The notes below the pieces were generated by a model, which saw nothing but the letters and a program-made list of their open reading frames with translations, searched no databases and had not been told where the DNA came from. 64,000 nucleotides of DNA from Pigmentiphaga litoralis (GTDB lineage: Bacteria > Pseudomonadota > Gammaproteobacteria > Burkholderiales > Burkholderiaceae_B): NCBI RefSeq assembly GCF_014651835.1, contig NZ_BMXQ01000001.1, positions 806,001-870,000 of the forward strand. Reading direction: 5' to 3'. This document shows, one piece after another, positions 42,388 to 52,194 of this stretch. Made by a program: the position numbers and the translations under genes. Numbering within the stretch: the first letter of the stretch is position 1; the number at the start of each line of letters is the position of its first letter.

Positions 42388-43569
42388 TTACGCGGCCCGC
42401 GCCACCCGGTTCTTGCCCTGGTGCTTGGCCGTGTACAAGGCCTTGTCGGCCCGTATCAACAGGTCGCTCAGGCTTTCTCCCGGGGTCACATCGGCCATGC
42501 CGATGCTGACCGACAGGGGACCATGCGGCAGCCGCAAGGTATTGACGGACCGTCGCACCTGTTCCGCGAACCAGTTCAAGCCGGCTGTTGAATCCGTGCG
42601 CGCAAGCACCACAAATTCCTCTCCGCCCCACCGGGCAACGAGCTGGTCCTTGCCCAGGTCGGCCAGCACGCTGGCGATCGCGCACAAGGCCTGATCGCCC
42701 GCGTCGTGGCCGAAGGTGTCGTTGACCTGCTTGAAGTCGTCGACATCCAGCATCATGACGGCCGCCGCCATGCCCGGCCGCGGCAGCCCGCGCAGGAATT
42801 CCGGCGCGTGCATCAGAAAGGCGCGGCGGTTGGGCAGCAGGGTCAGCGGGTCGGCAAACGCGAAATTGGCGAGTTGTTCTGCACGCTGGAAAGTCTGCGC
42901 GCGCTGCGCGGCAGACGCCCGATAGCTCAGGATGCCGCACACCATGACACTGGCGGATATGACCAGGATGCCCGCCTCCGTGCCCGTCGCGGTCTCTGGC
43001 ATGCCGTCGATGGGCGTCAGAATCAACCACACCGCCGCCATGTTGAACGCGCATTCCCGACGCGTCTGCATCAGCGGCGCAATCACGACCAACATCGTGC
43101 AGCACAAGGCAAGATTCCACAGGTCGTGGGCCAGTTCGCCAGACAGGTACGCCCGCAGGGCCAGGCTGTAGGCGGTCACATACACCACCTTGCAAGCGAC
43201 GAATCCACGATAGCTCGGCGTACGCGCACAGACGTAGGCGACCAAGGCAAGCGCCGAAAGGATCGTCATGCGGGGCAACATGGCATCGATCGCGGCCGGC
43301 TGCGGAAACACGGTCGCGAACACCCCCAGCCCGATGATGGACAGGACCATCATCGCAACAACGTGCGGACGCAGGATCGCGGTCGAATAGGCCTGGAACC
43401 GGTCCGCGTCGGAAAGGGCTGCGCGTTGGCTTGGGGGAAGCGCGAGAATTCTGTCTGGCATGCCGACACTCACAAAGGTCAGATAAGGCCCGGTCGGCGC
43501 CTGGCGCGAGCTTGTCCAGGGCAAGAACACTGGCGCATCGATGCCGTCCGGCACCTTGATGTTGGCCAT
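42388..43569 (-). CDS. Membrane-bound diguanylate cyclase (GGDEF)
   Basis: A 393-residue enzyme that makes cyclic di-GMP from two GTP. Residues ~65-225 form five or six membrane spans without a recognised sensor motif. A GGDEF domain follows: DPLTLLPNRRAFL, DVDDFKQVNDTFGHDAGD and the active-site RWGGEEF. The RxxD inhibitory I-site that would precede it is absent, so product inhibition at that site is not expected. An alternative start at 43461 would drop 36 residues. Divergent from a DUF72 gene across a perfect palindrome. Confidence 0.9.
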   Translation of the reverse strand: MANIKVPDGIDAPVFLPWTSSRQAPTGPYLTFVSVGMPDRILALPPSQRAALSDADRFQAYSTAILRPHVVAMMVLSIIGLGVFATVFPQPAAIDAMLPRMTILSALALVAYVCARTPSYRGFVACKVVYVTAYSLALRAYLSGELAHDLWNLALCCTMLVVIAPLMQTRRECAFNMAAVWLILTPIDGMPETATGTEAGILVISASVMVCGILSYRASAAQRAQTFQRAEQLANFAFADPLTLLPNRRAFLMHAPEFLRGLPRPGMAAAVMMLDVDDFKQVNDTFGHDAGDQALCAIASVLADLGKDQLVARWGGEEFVVLARTDSTAGLNWFAEQVRRSVNTLRLPHGPLSVSIGMADVTPGESLSDLLIRADKALYTAKHQGKNRVARAA

Positions 43570-43609
43570 CGCCGATTGTAGGTGGCAGGATTGGGCATGC
43601 AGCTTGCCG

Positions 43610-43629
43610 ACCTGTCAGGACTGACAGGT
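43610..43629. promoter_or_regulatory. Perfect 20-bp palindrome between divergent genes
   Basis: ACCTGTCAG-GA-CTGACAGGT: 9-bp perfect arms and a 2-nt centre, 15 nt before the DUF72 start and 41 nt before the diguanylate cyclase start. Good operator geometry for a TetR- or GntR-type dimer. It also fits CTGT-N8-ACAG, but its GC-rich centre is unlike a LexA box. Confidence 0.5.
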
Positions 43630-43643
43630 GAGTAGGCACTGAT

Positions 43644-44459
43644 ATGCGAAAACAAGACGGAGTACAGGGGGATGCCAACGGGTCGTCCGGCAAAGGCGCC
43701 GCGCCGGCCGGATCGCGTCCTGACGGGGCGGTGCGCATCGGGTGCGCGGGCTGGAGCCTGTCATCACGGGTTGCCGACCGCTTTCCCGGCGAGGGCAGCC
43801 ATCTCGAGCGTTACGCACGGGTCTTCAATTCGGTGGAAATCGACACCTCATTCTATCGCCCGCATCGCGAAGCCACCTATGCGCGCTGGCGTGACGCCGT
43901 GCCCGACGACTTCCGGTTTGCGGTCAAGCTGCCGCGTACGATCACGCATGACCAGCGGCTGCTGGGCATCGAAACCTTATTGGACGACTACCTGCAAGGC
44001 GTGCACGCGCTTCAGCACAAGCTTGGCTGCCTGCTGGTGCAGTTGCCGCCCTCGCTCGCGTTTGCCGAAGACGTGACCTCGGCCTTTTTTGCGTGCATGC
44101 GGCAGGCCACCGACGTGGCGCTGGCCTGCGAGCCGCGCCATCCCACCTGGTTCACCGATGCCGCGGCCAAGATCATGGCGTCGTACGGGGTGACCTTCGT
44201 ACGGGCCGATCCCAATCCGGTCGGCATTGCGCCGCCAGTGGGTGGGACAGAAATGACCTATGTGCGGCTGCATGGGTCCCCCGTGTTGTACCGGTCGGCG
44301 TATCCTGACGAGGTGCTCGACGCAGAGGCCGACGCCGTGCGCCAGTCGGTGCAGCAGGGGCAGACCGCATGGGTCGTGTTCGACAACACCGCGCAGGGCG
44401 AGGCCGTGCCCAATGCGCTGGACCTGCAGCAGCGTCTTGAACATGACCGTGCCAGTTGA
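43644..44459 (+). CDS. DUF72 family protein
   Basis: A 271-residue TIM-barrel protein of the DUF72 (YecE) family, whose function is unknown. IGCAGWSLSSRVADRFP, the FNSVEIDTSFYRPHREATYARW segment shortened here to its core EIDTSFYRP, KLPRTITHDQRL and a C-terminal VFDNTAQGEAVPNALDL are family hallmarks. The first ~28 residues are Gly/Ser/Ala-rich and probably disordered. It is monocistronic by position. The 283-nt gap to tkt holds small palindromes but no gene I can support. Confidence 0.85.
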   Translation: MRKQDGVQGDANGSSGKGAAPAGSRPDGAVRIGCAGWSLSSRVADRFPGEGSHLERYARVFNSVEIDTSFYRPHREATYARWRDAVPDDFRFAVKLPRTITHDQRLLGIETLLDDYLQGVHALQHKLGCLLVQLPPSLAFAEDVTSAFFACMRQATDVALACEPRHPTWFTDAAAKIMASYGVTFVRADPNPVGIAPPVGGTEMTYVRLHGSPVLYRSAYPDEVLDAEADAVRQSVQQGQTAWVVFDNTAQGEAVPNALDLQQRLEHDRAS

Positions 44460-44477
44460 CATGCCGGTCCCGACTGA

Positions 44478-44536
44478 CAGCATGCTGAAACCTCACGCGA
44501 GTAAAACGGGCAGCTCATCGGCAGAAGATGCCGATG
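44478..44536. repeat. Two palindromes downstream of the DUF72 gene
   Basis: CAGCATGCTG (44478-44487) is a perfect 10-bp palindrome. CATCGGCA-gaaga-TGCCGATG (44516-44536) is a perfect 8-bp hairpin without a T-run. They may end the DUF72 transcript or regulate the operon starting at 44743. Nothing else is seen in 44460-44742 apart from the GGAG ribosome site before tkt. Confidence 0.35.
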
Positions 44537-44742
44537 CAGCAAGGCTCTATGGGGCAGACTGCAGGTCCGAAAAATGAAAATGGCTCGCGCTTGGTGACAA
44601 TCGCGGCCGAACTTCACCCGGATCGGTCAGTCCACCTAGAGCATCGGGCATCGTCCATCCTGGCGGTGTCCTGACTGGGGCGCTATGGGCGCGGTTCTTG
44701 CTGCCGTGCAACATCCGCCTTGCACAACCAGGAGCGAGAACT

Positions 44743-46851
44743 ATGGGCACTTCCCCAGCATTGGCCTCGACGATTCCGTCGGGCGCTGCTCCCTCGGGAG
44801 CCGACACGCTCGCGATCGACACGATCCGCACCCTTGCCATGGACGCCGTCCAGCAGGCCAACTCGGGCCACCCTGGCACCCCGATGGCGCTGGCCCCGGT
44901 GGGCTACACCCTCTGGCGCGACTTTCTGCGCTTCCATCCCGAACACCCCGACTGGCCCAACCGCGATCGTTTCGTGCTGTCGGTCGGCCACGCCTCGATG
45001 TTGCTGTATGGCCTGCTGCATCTGTCCGGCGTGGTCGAGATCGACGCCGAAGGCAATCGCACCGGCCAGCCGGCCGTCAGCATCGATGACATCAAGCAGT
45101 TCCGGCAGATGGATTCGCGCACGCCCGGACACCCCGAATACCGCATGACCACGGGTGTGGAAACCACCACCGGTCCGCTGGGCCAGGGCTGCGCCAACAG
45201 CGTCGGCATGGCCATGGCTGCGTGCTGGCTGGGCGACCGCTTCAACGCGGGCGACACGCCCTTGTTCGACTACGACGTGTATGTCCTGTGCGGTGATGGC
45301 GACATGATGGAAGGCATTTCGGGCGAGGCCGCCTCGATGGCGGGCCACCTGAAGCTGGCCAACCTCTGCTGGCTGTATGACAACAACACGATCAGCATCG
45401 AAGGGCACACCGAACTTGCGTTCAGCGAGAACGTGGCCGAACGGTTTCGCGGTTATGGCTGGAACACGCTGCATGTGGCCGACGCCAACGATACGGCGGC
45501 GATTGCCGAGGCCTTGCGCACCTTCAAGGCCACGACCGACAAGCCCACGCTGATCGTGGTGGACAGCGTGATCGGCTATGGGTCGCCAAACAAGCACAAC
45601 ACGGCCGCGGCCCATGGGGAACCCCTGGGCGCCGAAGAAATCAAGCTGACCAAGCGCGCCTACGGCTGGCCAGAAGACGCCAACTTTCTGGTCCCCGACG
45701 ACGTCCGCGACCATCTGCGGGACGTGATGACCGCCCGCGTCGCCCCCGACTTTCAAGCCTGGGAAACCGCGCTGGACAAGGCGCAGGAAGCCGAGCCGGA
45801 AAAGATCGCCGAATTGCATCTCATGCGTCGTGGCAAGATGCCCGATGGCTGGGATGCCGCCGTGCCATCGTTCGACGCCGATGCCAAAGGCATGGCGTCG
45901 CGCGATGCGGGTGGCAAGGTATTGAATGCGTTCGCCGCCAAGGTGCCCTGGCTGCTGGGCGGTGCAGCCGATCTGGCGCCGTCGACCAAGACGAAACTCA
46001 ATTTTGAAGGCGCGGGCAGCTTCTCGGCGCAGGACTATGCCGGGCGCAACGTGCACTTCGGGATTCGCGAGCATGCCATGGGCGCGATCGCCAACGGCAT
46101 GGCGCTGTGCTATCTGCGGCCCTATACCGCAACCTTCATGGTCTTCAGCGACTACATGAAGCCGCCGCTGCGCCTGGCCGCGATCATGGAACTGCCCGTG
46201 ATCTTCGTCTTCACCCACGATTCGATCGGGGTGGGCGAAGATGGCCCGACTCACCAGCCGATCGAGCAGCTTGCGCAGTTGCGCGGCATTCCCGGCATGA
46301 CGACGCTTCGTCCGGCCGACGCGAACGAGACGGCAGAAGCCTGGAAGCTGGCCCTGTCGCAAAGCGACCGGCCGTCGTCCATCGTGCTGTCGCGCCAGGC
46401 CCTGCCGACGGTGGATCGCACCCGGTACGCGGCAGCCAGCGGCCTGGCCAGGGGCGCCTATGTGCTTGCCGACGCCGAAGGCGGCGCGCCCGAGGTGATC
46501 CTGATCGGCACTGGCAGCGAAGTGTCGCTGTGTTTGCAGGCCTATGAAGCGCTCCAGAACGACGGCGTCCGTGCCCGTGTGGTATCGATGCCCAGCTGGG
46601 AGCTGTTCGAGCTGCAGGACGAGGCCTATCGCGACGAGGTGTTGCCTCCGGACGTGCTGGCGCGGGTCGCGGTTGAACAGGCCGGACCGATGGGCTGGGA
46701 ACGGTATGTGGGCATGAAGGGCGCGAAACTGGTCATGAACAGCTTTGGCGCGTCGGCGCCGATCAGCAAGCTGCAGGCCAAGTACGGCTTCACGCTCGAC
46801 AACCTGGTCAAGCTGGCGCACGAGCAGATCGCACTAAGGAGTTCCGAATGA
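44743..46851 (+). CDS. tkt: Transketolase
   Basis: A 702-residue thiamine-diphosphate enzyme moving two-carbon units among pentose, tetrose and triose phosphates. ANSGHPGTPMALAPVGY carries the catalytic-site histidine, CGDGDMMEGISGEAASMAGH the ThDP-binding motif, and FGIREHAMGAIANGMAL with the glutamate lies in the pyrimidine domain. TFMVFSDYMKPPLRLAA completes the family signature. GGAG is 8 nt before the ATG. First gene of the pentose phosphate operon; overlaps the Tal-Pgi gene by ATGA. Confidence 0.96.
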   Translation: MGTSPALASTIPSGAAPSGADTLAIDTIRTLAMDAVQQANSGHPGTPMALAPVGYTLWRDFLRFHPEHPDWPNRDRFVLSVGHASMLLYGLLHLSGVVEIDAEGNRTGQPAVSIDDIKQFRQMDSRTPGHPEYRMTTGVETTTGPLGQGCANSVGMAMAACWLGDRFNAGDTPLFDYDVYVLCGDGDMMEGISGEAASMAGHLKLANLCWLYDNNTISIEGHTELAFSENVAERFRGYGWNTLHVADANDTAAIAEALRTFKATTDKPTLIVVDSVIGYGSPNKHNTAAAHGEPLGAEEIKLTKRAYGWPEDANFLVPDDVRDHLRDVMTARVAPDFQAWETALDKAQEAEPEKIAELHLMRRGKMPDGWDAAVPSFDADAKGMASRDAGGKVLNAFAAKVPWLLGGAADLAPSTKTKLNFEGAGSFSAQDYAGRNVHFGIREHAMGAIANGMALCYLRPYTATFMVFSDYMKPPLRLAAIMELPVIFVFTHDSIGVGEDGPTHQPIEQLAQLRGIPGMTTLRPADANETAEAWKLALSQSDRPSSIVLSRQALPTVDRTRYAAASGLARGAYVLADAEGGAPEVILIGTGSEVSLCLQAYEALQNDGVRARVVSMPSWELFELQDEAYRDEVLPPDVLARVAVEQAGPMGWERYVGMKGAKLVMNSFGASAPISKLQAKYGFTLDNLVKLAHEQIALRSSE

Positions 46852-49658
46852 GCAATCCCTTGACCGAGCTTGGCACGGCGGGCCAGGCGGTCTGGCTGGA
46901 CTTCGTCAGCCGCGATTTCCTGAAGGAAGGCGGCCTGGAAAAACTGGTGCGCGAAGACGGCCTGACCGGCGTGACTTCCAACCCGTCGATTTTCGAGAAG
47001 GCCATGGGGGAGGGCACGGCGTACGACGACAGCCTGCACGCGTTCCTGAAACAGTCGGATGCAGACGTGGTCGACGTCTATGAACATCTGGCGGTAGCAG
47101 ATATTCGCGCGGCAGCCGACATTCTGCGGCCGGTCTACGACCGCATGGATGGCCTGGACGGCTATGTCAGTCTGGAAGTCTCGCCGTACCTGGCGATGAA
47201 CACCCAGGACACGCTCGAGGAAGGCCGGCGGTTGTGGGCGGCGGTGGACCGGCCCAACCTGATGGTCAAGGTGCCTGGCACCGAAGCCGGCGCACCGGCG
47301 ATCCGCGCGCTGATCGAAGATGGCATCAACGTCAACGTAACCCTGCTGTTTTCGGTCGATTCCTACCTGGCGGTGGCCGAAGCCTATGTGGCGGGACTGG
47401 AAGCGCGCGCGGCCGCGGGCAAACCGGTACGCGGGATTGCCAGCGTGTCCAGCTTCTTCGTGAGCCGGATTGACGCGCAGATCGACAAAAAGATCGACAA
47501 GCGCCTGGCCGAGGGCGACAAGGATGCCGACGCGCTCAAGGCGCTGAAAGGCAAGGTCGCCATCGCCAACGCGAAAGTGGCGTACCAGCACTACCTGGAA
47601 CTGATGCAAAGCGCGCGCTGGCAAGCCCTAGAAGCCAAGGGCGCGGCGCCGCAGCGGCTGTTGTGGGCGTCGACGGGCGTCAAGAACCCCGACTACCCCG
47701 ACACGCTGTACGTCGATACCCTGGTCGGTCCGGACACGGTCAATACCATGCCGCCAAAGACCATGGACGCGTTCCGCGATCATGGCAAGGTGGCACGGAC
47801 GATCGACACCGATATCGACGCCGCGCGTCGGGTCCTGGCCGACGTCGACCGTTTTGGGCTTGACTTGCCAGGCATCACCGCCGCGCTGGTGGAAGACGGC
47901 GCCCAACAGTTTTCGGACGCCGCCGATGCGCTGCTTGCGGGGGTGGCCGGCAAACGCGTCGCCTTCCTGGGTGATGCATTGAACGCGGCGACGCTGCAAC
48001 TTCCCGAATCCCTGCAGAAGTCGGTCGAAGCCACCCTGGCGCGTGCGGCGCGCGAGGGTTGGACGCGGCGGATGTGGCAAGGCGATGCGACCCTGTGGAC
48101 CAATACCGACGAAGCCCAGTGGCAGGGGTGGTTCGCGGCGGCCAAGGGCAAGCAGGTGGACGCCGCCGCCGTGCGCGCGTTGGCCGACGATGTCCAGCGC
48201 GACGGCTTGCGTCACGCCGTGCTCCTGGGCATGGGCGGATCGAGCCTGGGCCCGGAAGTGCTTGCGCGCACGCTGGGGTGCCAGGGCGGCGCCGAGCTGC
48301 ACGTGCTCGACTCGACCGATCCGGCGCAGATTCGCACCGTCCAGTCGAAGATCGACATTGAAAAAACGCTGTTCATCGTTTCCAGCAAGTCGGGTTCGAC
48401 CCTGGAACCGGAAATCCTGGCGGCGTATTTCTACGAGCAGGCAGGCCGCAATGGCAAGCAATTCGTGGCCGTGACAGACCCGGGATCCAAGCTCGAAGCG
48501 CTGGCGAAGGCCGATGGCTACCGGGCCATCTTCCATGGCGATGCCACGATTGGCGGGCGGTATTCGGTGCTGTCCGTGTTCGGCATCGTTCCTTTCGGGA
48601 TCGCCGGCCATGACGTAGAACGGTTCTTTGCCGATACGCAGGCCATGGTGCGCGCCTGCGGTCCAAGCGCGCCGCCGGCCGCCAACCCGGGTGTGCAACT
48701 GGGGGTCGTGATCGGTGAATCGGTCAAGGCGGGGCGCGACAAGCTCACCATCGTTGCATCGCCCGGCATCGAAAGCATCGGCTCCTGGCTGGAGCAGTTG
48801 CTGGCGGAGTCGACCGGCAAGGAAGGCAAAGGCGTCATTCCGGTGGACGGCGAACCCCTGGCGCCGCCCGACGAATATGGCAACGACCGTATGTTTGCGT
48901 ATCTGCGTGTGGCGGGCGACGACACGGCGGACCTGGATGCCAAGGTCGATGCGCTGGCCGCAGCCGGCCATCCGGTGGTGCGCATCACGCTGGCGCGTCC
49001 CGAGCTGATCGGCCAGGAATTCTTCCGCTGGGAAGTGGCGACGGCGATTGCCGGCGCGGTGATCGGCATCGACCCCTTCGATCAGCCCGACGTCGAGGCC
49101 AGCAAGATCAAGACGCGCGCGCTGACCGACGCGTTCGAACAAAGCGGATCGCTGGGCGACGCCACGCCGCTGGCCACTGATGGCTCGCTGGCCTTCTATG
49201 GCGATGCGTCGCTCAAGGCCGATGGCACTGCAGGGGGCATTCTTGCGGCCCATCTGGGACGGCTGTCGGACCATGATTACGCCGCTGTCCTCGCCTATGT
49301 CGAGCGCAACGCGGAGCATGAAGCCGTGCTGACGCGCATTCGCAAGGCCATCCGGGAAACCAGCGGCCGTGCAACCGTCGGCGGCTTTGGCCCCCGTTTC
49401 CTGCATTCGACCGGCCAGGCCTACAAGGGCGGGCCCAACTCGGGTGTCTTCCTGCAGATCACGGCGGACCCCGCCACGGACCTTCCCATCCCTGGCCGCC
49501 GCATCACCTTTGGTGTCGTGATCGCCGCCCAGGCGCAGGGCGACCTGCAAGTGTTGGTCGAACGCGGTCGACGTACCCTGCGTGTGCACATCGTCGGCGG
49601 CGACGTCGATGCCGGACTGGCCCAGTTGGCGGACGCCGTGTCCACCGCATTGGCCTGA
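46848..49658 (+). CDS. tal-pgi: Bifunctional transaldolase / glucose-6-phosphate isomerase
   Basis: A 936-residue fusion. The N-terminal ~365 residues are a class I transaldolase: [26 protein letters not shown] and the Schiff-base lysine K141 in [11 protein letters not shown]. From about residue 370 the protein is a phosphoglucose isomerase with [15 protein letters not shown] and [12 protein letters not shown]. Transaldolase makes fructose 6-phosphate, and the isomerase returns it to glucose 6-phosphate for Zwf, so the fusion closes the pentose phosphate cycle. Such fusions are known in several bacteria. ATGA-coupled to tkt; gnd follows after 26 nt. Confidence 0.95.
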   Translation: MSNPLTELGTAGQAVWLDFVSRDFLKEGGLEKLVREDGLTGVTSNPSIFEKAMGEGTAYDDSLHAFLKQSDADVVDVYEHLAVADIRAAADILRPVYDRMDGLDGYVSLEVSPYLAMNTQDTLEEGRRLWAAVDRPNLMVKVPGTEAGAPAIRALIEDGINVNVTLLFSVDSYLAVAEAYVAGLEARAAAGKPVRGIASVSSFFVSRIDAQIDKKIDKRLAEGDKDADALKALKGKVAIANAKVAYQHYLELMQSARWQALEAKGAAPQRLLWASTGVKNPDYPDTLYVDTLVGPDTVNTMPPKTMDAFRDHGKVARTIDTDIDAARRVLADVDRFGLDLPGITAALVEDGAQQFSDAADALLAGVAGKRVAFLGDALNAATLQLPESLQKSVEATLARAAREGWTRRMWQGDATLWTNTDEAQWQGWFAAAKGKQVDAAAVRALADDVQRDGLRHAVLLGMGGSSLGPEVLARTLGCQGGAELHVLDSTDPAQIRTVQSKIDIEKTLFIVSSKSGSTLEPEILAAYFYEQAGRNGKQFVAVTDPGSKLEALAKADGYRAIFHGDATIGGRYSVLSVFGIVPFGIAGHDVERFFADTQAMVRACGPSAPPAANPGVQLGVVIGESVKAGRDKLTIVASPGIESIGSWLEQLLAESTGKEGKGVIPVDGEPLAPPDEYGNDRMFAYLRVAGDDTADLDAKVDALAAAGHPVVRITLARPELIGQEFFRWEVATAIAGAVIGIDPFDQPDVEASKIKTRALTDAFEQSGSLGDATPLATDGSLAFYGDASLKADGTAGGILAAHLGRLSDHDYAAVLAYVERNAEHEAVLTRIRKAIRETSGRATVGGFGPRFLHSTGQAYKGGPNSGVFLQITADPATDLPIPGRRITFGVVIAAQAQGDLQVLVERGRRTLRVHIVGGDVDAGLAQLADAVSTALA

Positions 49659-49684
49659 TTTCCACTTCTTCCTGGGATACCTTC

Positions 49685-50662
49685 ATGCAACTTGGAATCA
49701 TCGGATTGGGCCGCATGGGCGGCAATATCGCGCGCCGGCTGCAACGTCATGGGCACGAGACGGTCGTGTTCGACCACAACCCCGGCACCGTGCAGGAATT
49801 GACCAAGGATGGCGCAACGGGCGCAAGCGACCTGGCGGGCGTGGTGGCGGCGTTGACCAAGCCGCGCGCGGTGTGGGTCATGCTGCCCGCTGGCGACCCG
49901 ACCGAAACGACCGTGGCCGCGCTGGCCGACCTGCTGGAAGCCGGCGACACCATCATCGATGGCGGCAACAGCTTCTACAAGGACGACATCCGCCGTGCGA
50001 TGGGGCTCGCCAAGAAGGGCATCGACTACATCGACGTCGGTACGTCCGGCGGGGTGTGGGGCCTGGAGCGTGGCTATTGCATGATGATCGGCGGCACGGC
50101 TGAAGCCTTCAACCGGCTGGAACCTCTGTTCGACGCGTTGGCGCCGGGCTATGGCGCCATTCCTCGCACGCCGAACCGCAAGGTGGCCGAGGACCGGTCC
50201 GAACGGGGCTACCTGTACACCGGCCCGGCCGGCTCGGGCCACTTCGTGAAGATGGTGCATAACGGGATCGAGTACGGAATGATGCAGGCGTATGCCGAAG
50301 GCTTCGATATTCTGAAGATGAAGGCGTCGCCCCACCTGCCCGAAGAACAGCGCTACGACCTGAACCTGGCCGACGTGGCGGAAGTATGGCGGCGCGGCAG
50401 CGTGATCTCGTCGTGGCTGCTGGACCTGACCGCCAGTGCGCTGGCCGAGGACCAGGAACTCGCCCGCTACACCGGCGCGGTGTCCGACAGCGGGGAAGGG
50501 CGCTGGACCATCCAGGCGGCCATTGAAGAGGCCGTGCCGACCCCCGTGCTTGCCAGCGCATTGTTCGCCCGGTTCCGCTCGCGCCAGGAACACACGTACG
50601 GTGACCGCATGCTTTCTGCAATGCGTTACGGCTTTGGCGGCCACGTCGAGGTGCCCCAGTAA
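49685..50662 (+). CDS. gnd: 6-phosphogluconate dehydrogenase, short decarboxylating type
   Basis: Oxidatively decarboxylates 6-phosphogluconate to ribulose 5-phosphate. At 325 residues it is the short bacterial form rather than the ~470-residue E. coli type. [15 protein letters not shown] is the coenzyme motif, [14 protein letters not shown] the substrate loop and [20 protein letters not shown] carries the catalytic lysine. Aspartate D30 ending the second strand (VVFDHNP) suggests preference for NAD+ over NADP+, as in other short forms; this is inference. The stop overlaps the zwf start (TAATG). Confidence 0.95.
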   Translation: MQLGIIGLGRMGGNIARRLQRHGHETVVFDHNPGTVQELTKDGATGASDLAGVVAALTKPRAVWVMLPAGDPTETTVAALADLLEAGDTIIDGGNSFYKDDIRRAMGLAKKGIDYIDVGTSGGVWGLERGYCMMIGGTAEAFNRLEPLFDALAPGYGAIPRTPNRKVAEDRSERGYLYTGPAGSGHFVKMVHNGIEYGMMQAYAEGFDILKMKASPHLPEEQRYDLNLADVAEVWRRGSVISSWLLDLTASALAEDQELARYTGAVSDSGEGRWTIQAAIEEAVPTPVLASALFARFRSRQEHTYGDRMLSAMRYGFGGHVEVPQ

Positions 50663-52194
50663 TGGCGAAGCCGAAGACGACCAAGACCAAAAGCTCTGCC
50701 ACCAAGGCGCCTGCCGCCACTCTGTTCCTGTTCGGCGCCCACGGCGACCTGGTGCAGCGCCTGTTGACCCCGGCGCTGTACAACCTGACCCGGGATGGAC
50801 TGGTAGGTGCCGACCTGAGGATCGTCGGGGTGGACCACAACAGCGTGACGGACGCGGCCTTTCGCGACAAGCTGGCCAACTTCGTGCGGGCGCAGGCCGC
50901 CAAGAAGGCTGCCAAAAGCGATAGCCAGCCGCTGGACGAAGCGTTGTGGCAAAAGCTGGCCAAGCGCATTTCGTATATCGAGGGCGACTTCCTTGAAGAC
51001 GCGACCTACGAGGCCGTGGCCGAGCGGATTCGCGAGTCGGGCACCGGCAACGCCGTGTTCTATCTGGCCACGTCGCCCCGCTTTTTCAGCGTGGTGGTCG
51101 AACGCCTGGGCAAGTCCGGTCTGCTGAAGGAGACCGACGGCAACTTTCGTCGGGTCGTGATCGAAAAGCCGTTTGGCCACGATCTGGCGTCGGCACGCGA
51201 ACTGAACGCGCAGATCCTGGCGGTCATGGACGAACGGCAGATCTTCCGCATCGACCACTACCTCGGCAAGGAAACCGTTCAGAACATCCTGGTCAGCCGG
51301 TTTTCAAATGCGCTGTTCGAGTCGTTCTGGAACAACCACTACATCGACCACGTGCAGATCACGGCCGCTGAAACGGTGGGTGTGGAAGATCGCGGCAGTT
51401 TCTACGAGACCACGGGCGCCCTGCGCGACATGGTTCCCAACCATCTGTTCCAGTTGCTGGCCATGGTGGCGATGGAGCCGCCCGCGGCGTTTGGCGCCGA
51501 CGCCGTGCGGGGGGAAAAGGCCAAGGTGATCGGCGCGATCCGTCCGCCCACGCCGGCACAGGCACGCGCCAATTCCGTGCGTGGGCAATATCGCGCCGGC
51601 ACGGTCAACGGCGAGAAGGTGCCCGGCTATCGGTCGGAGCCCCGCGTGGCGCGTTCCAGCAACACCGAGACCTATGTCGCCCTGAAAGTGATGGTCGACA
51701 ACTGGCGTTGGGCGGGTGTGCCGTTCTACCTGCGCACCGGCAAACGCATGAGCGTGCGCGACACCGAGATCGTCATCTATTTCAAGCCGGCGCCGTACGC
51801 GCAGTTTCGCAACCTGGGCATCGACCGCATGATGCCGAACAACCTGGTCATCCAGATCCAGCCTGACGAAGGCATGTGGCTGGCGATCCAGGCCAAGCGC
51901 CCTGGGCCGACCGTCGAAATGGAAACCGTGCAGCTTGGCTTTTCGTACGCCGACGTGTTCGAAATGCAGCCATCCACTGGCTATGAAACGTTGATCTACG
52001 ACTGCCTGATCGGCGATCAGACGCTGTTCCAGCGTGCCGACAACATCGAGAACGGCTGGGCGGCCGTACAGCCCTTCCTGGATGCCTGGGCAGGGGGCGG
52101 CACGGTTGAGCCCTATACCGCAGGCAAGGATGGCCCGACGGCGGCCGATGACCTGCTGGGCCGCGATGGCCGCAGCTGGCATTCGCTCGCATGA
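50662..52194 (+). CDS. zwf: Glucose-6-phosphate 1-dehydrogenase
   Basis: Oxidises glucose 6-phosphate to 6-phosphogluconolactone, giving NAD(P)H. The 510-residue protein has the family's substrate site RIDHYLGK at residues 196-203 and DNWRWAGVPFYLRTGK. The coenzyme motif near the N-terminus reads GAHGDLVQR (residues 25-33) where most enzymes have GASGDLxxR, an unusual serine-to-histidine change. A Lys/Thr/Ala-rich leader of ~19 residues precedes it. Overlaps gnd upstream and the HAD gene downstream (ATGA). Confidence 0.95.
   Translation: MAKPKTTKTKSSATKAPAATLFLFGAHGDLVQRLLTPALYNLTRDGLVGADLRIVGVDHNSVTDAAFRDKLANFVRAQAAKKAAKSDSQPLDEALWQKLAKRISYIEGDFLEDATYEAVAERIRESGTGNAVFYLATSPRFFSVVVERLGKSGLLKETDGNFRRVVIEKPFGHDLASARELNAQILAVMDERQIFRIDHYLGKETVQNILVSRFSNALFESFWNNHYIDHVQITAAETVGVEDRGSFYETTGALRDMVPNHLFQLLAMVAMEPPAAFGADAVRGEKAKVIGAIRPPTPAQARANSVRGQYRAGTVNGEKVPGYRSEPRVARSSNTETYVALKVMVDNWRWAGVPFYLRTGKRMSVRDTEIVIYFKPAPYAQFRNLGIDRMMPNNLVIQIQPDEGMWLAIQAKRPGPTVEMETVQLGFSYADVFEMQPSTGYETLIYDCLIGDQTLFQRADNIENGWAAVQPFLDAWAGGGTVEPYTAGKDGPTAADDLLGRDGRSWHSLA

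Noticed and set aside
43612-43627. LexA-like box CTGT-N8-ACAG
   Set aside because: The eight central bases are GC-rich rather than alternating A/T, and neither flanking gene is a typical SOS gene; the longer 20-bp palindrome is the better description.
44683-46821. A 712-codon open frame on the minus strand
   Set aside because: It is antisense to transketolase, whose sense frame is unambiguous.
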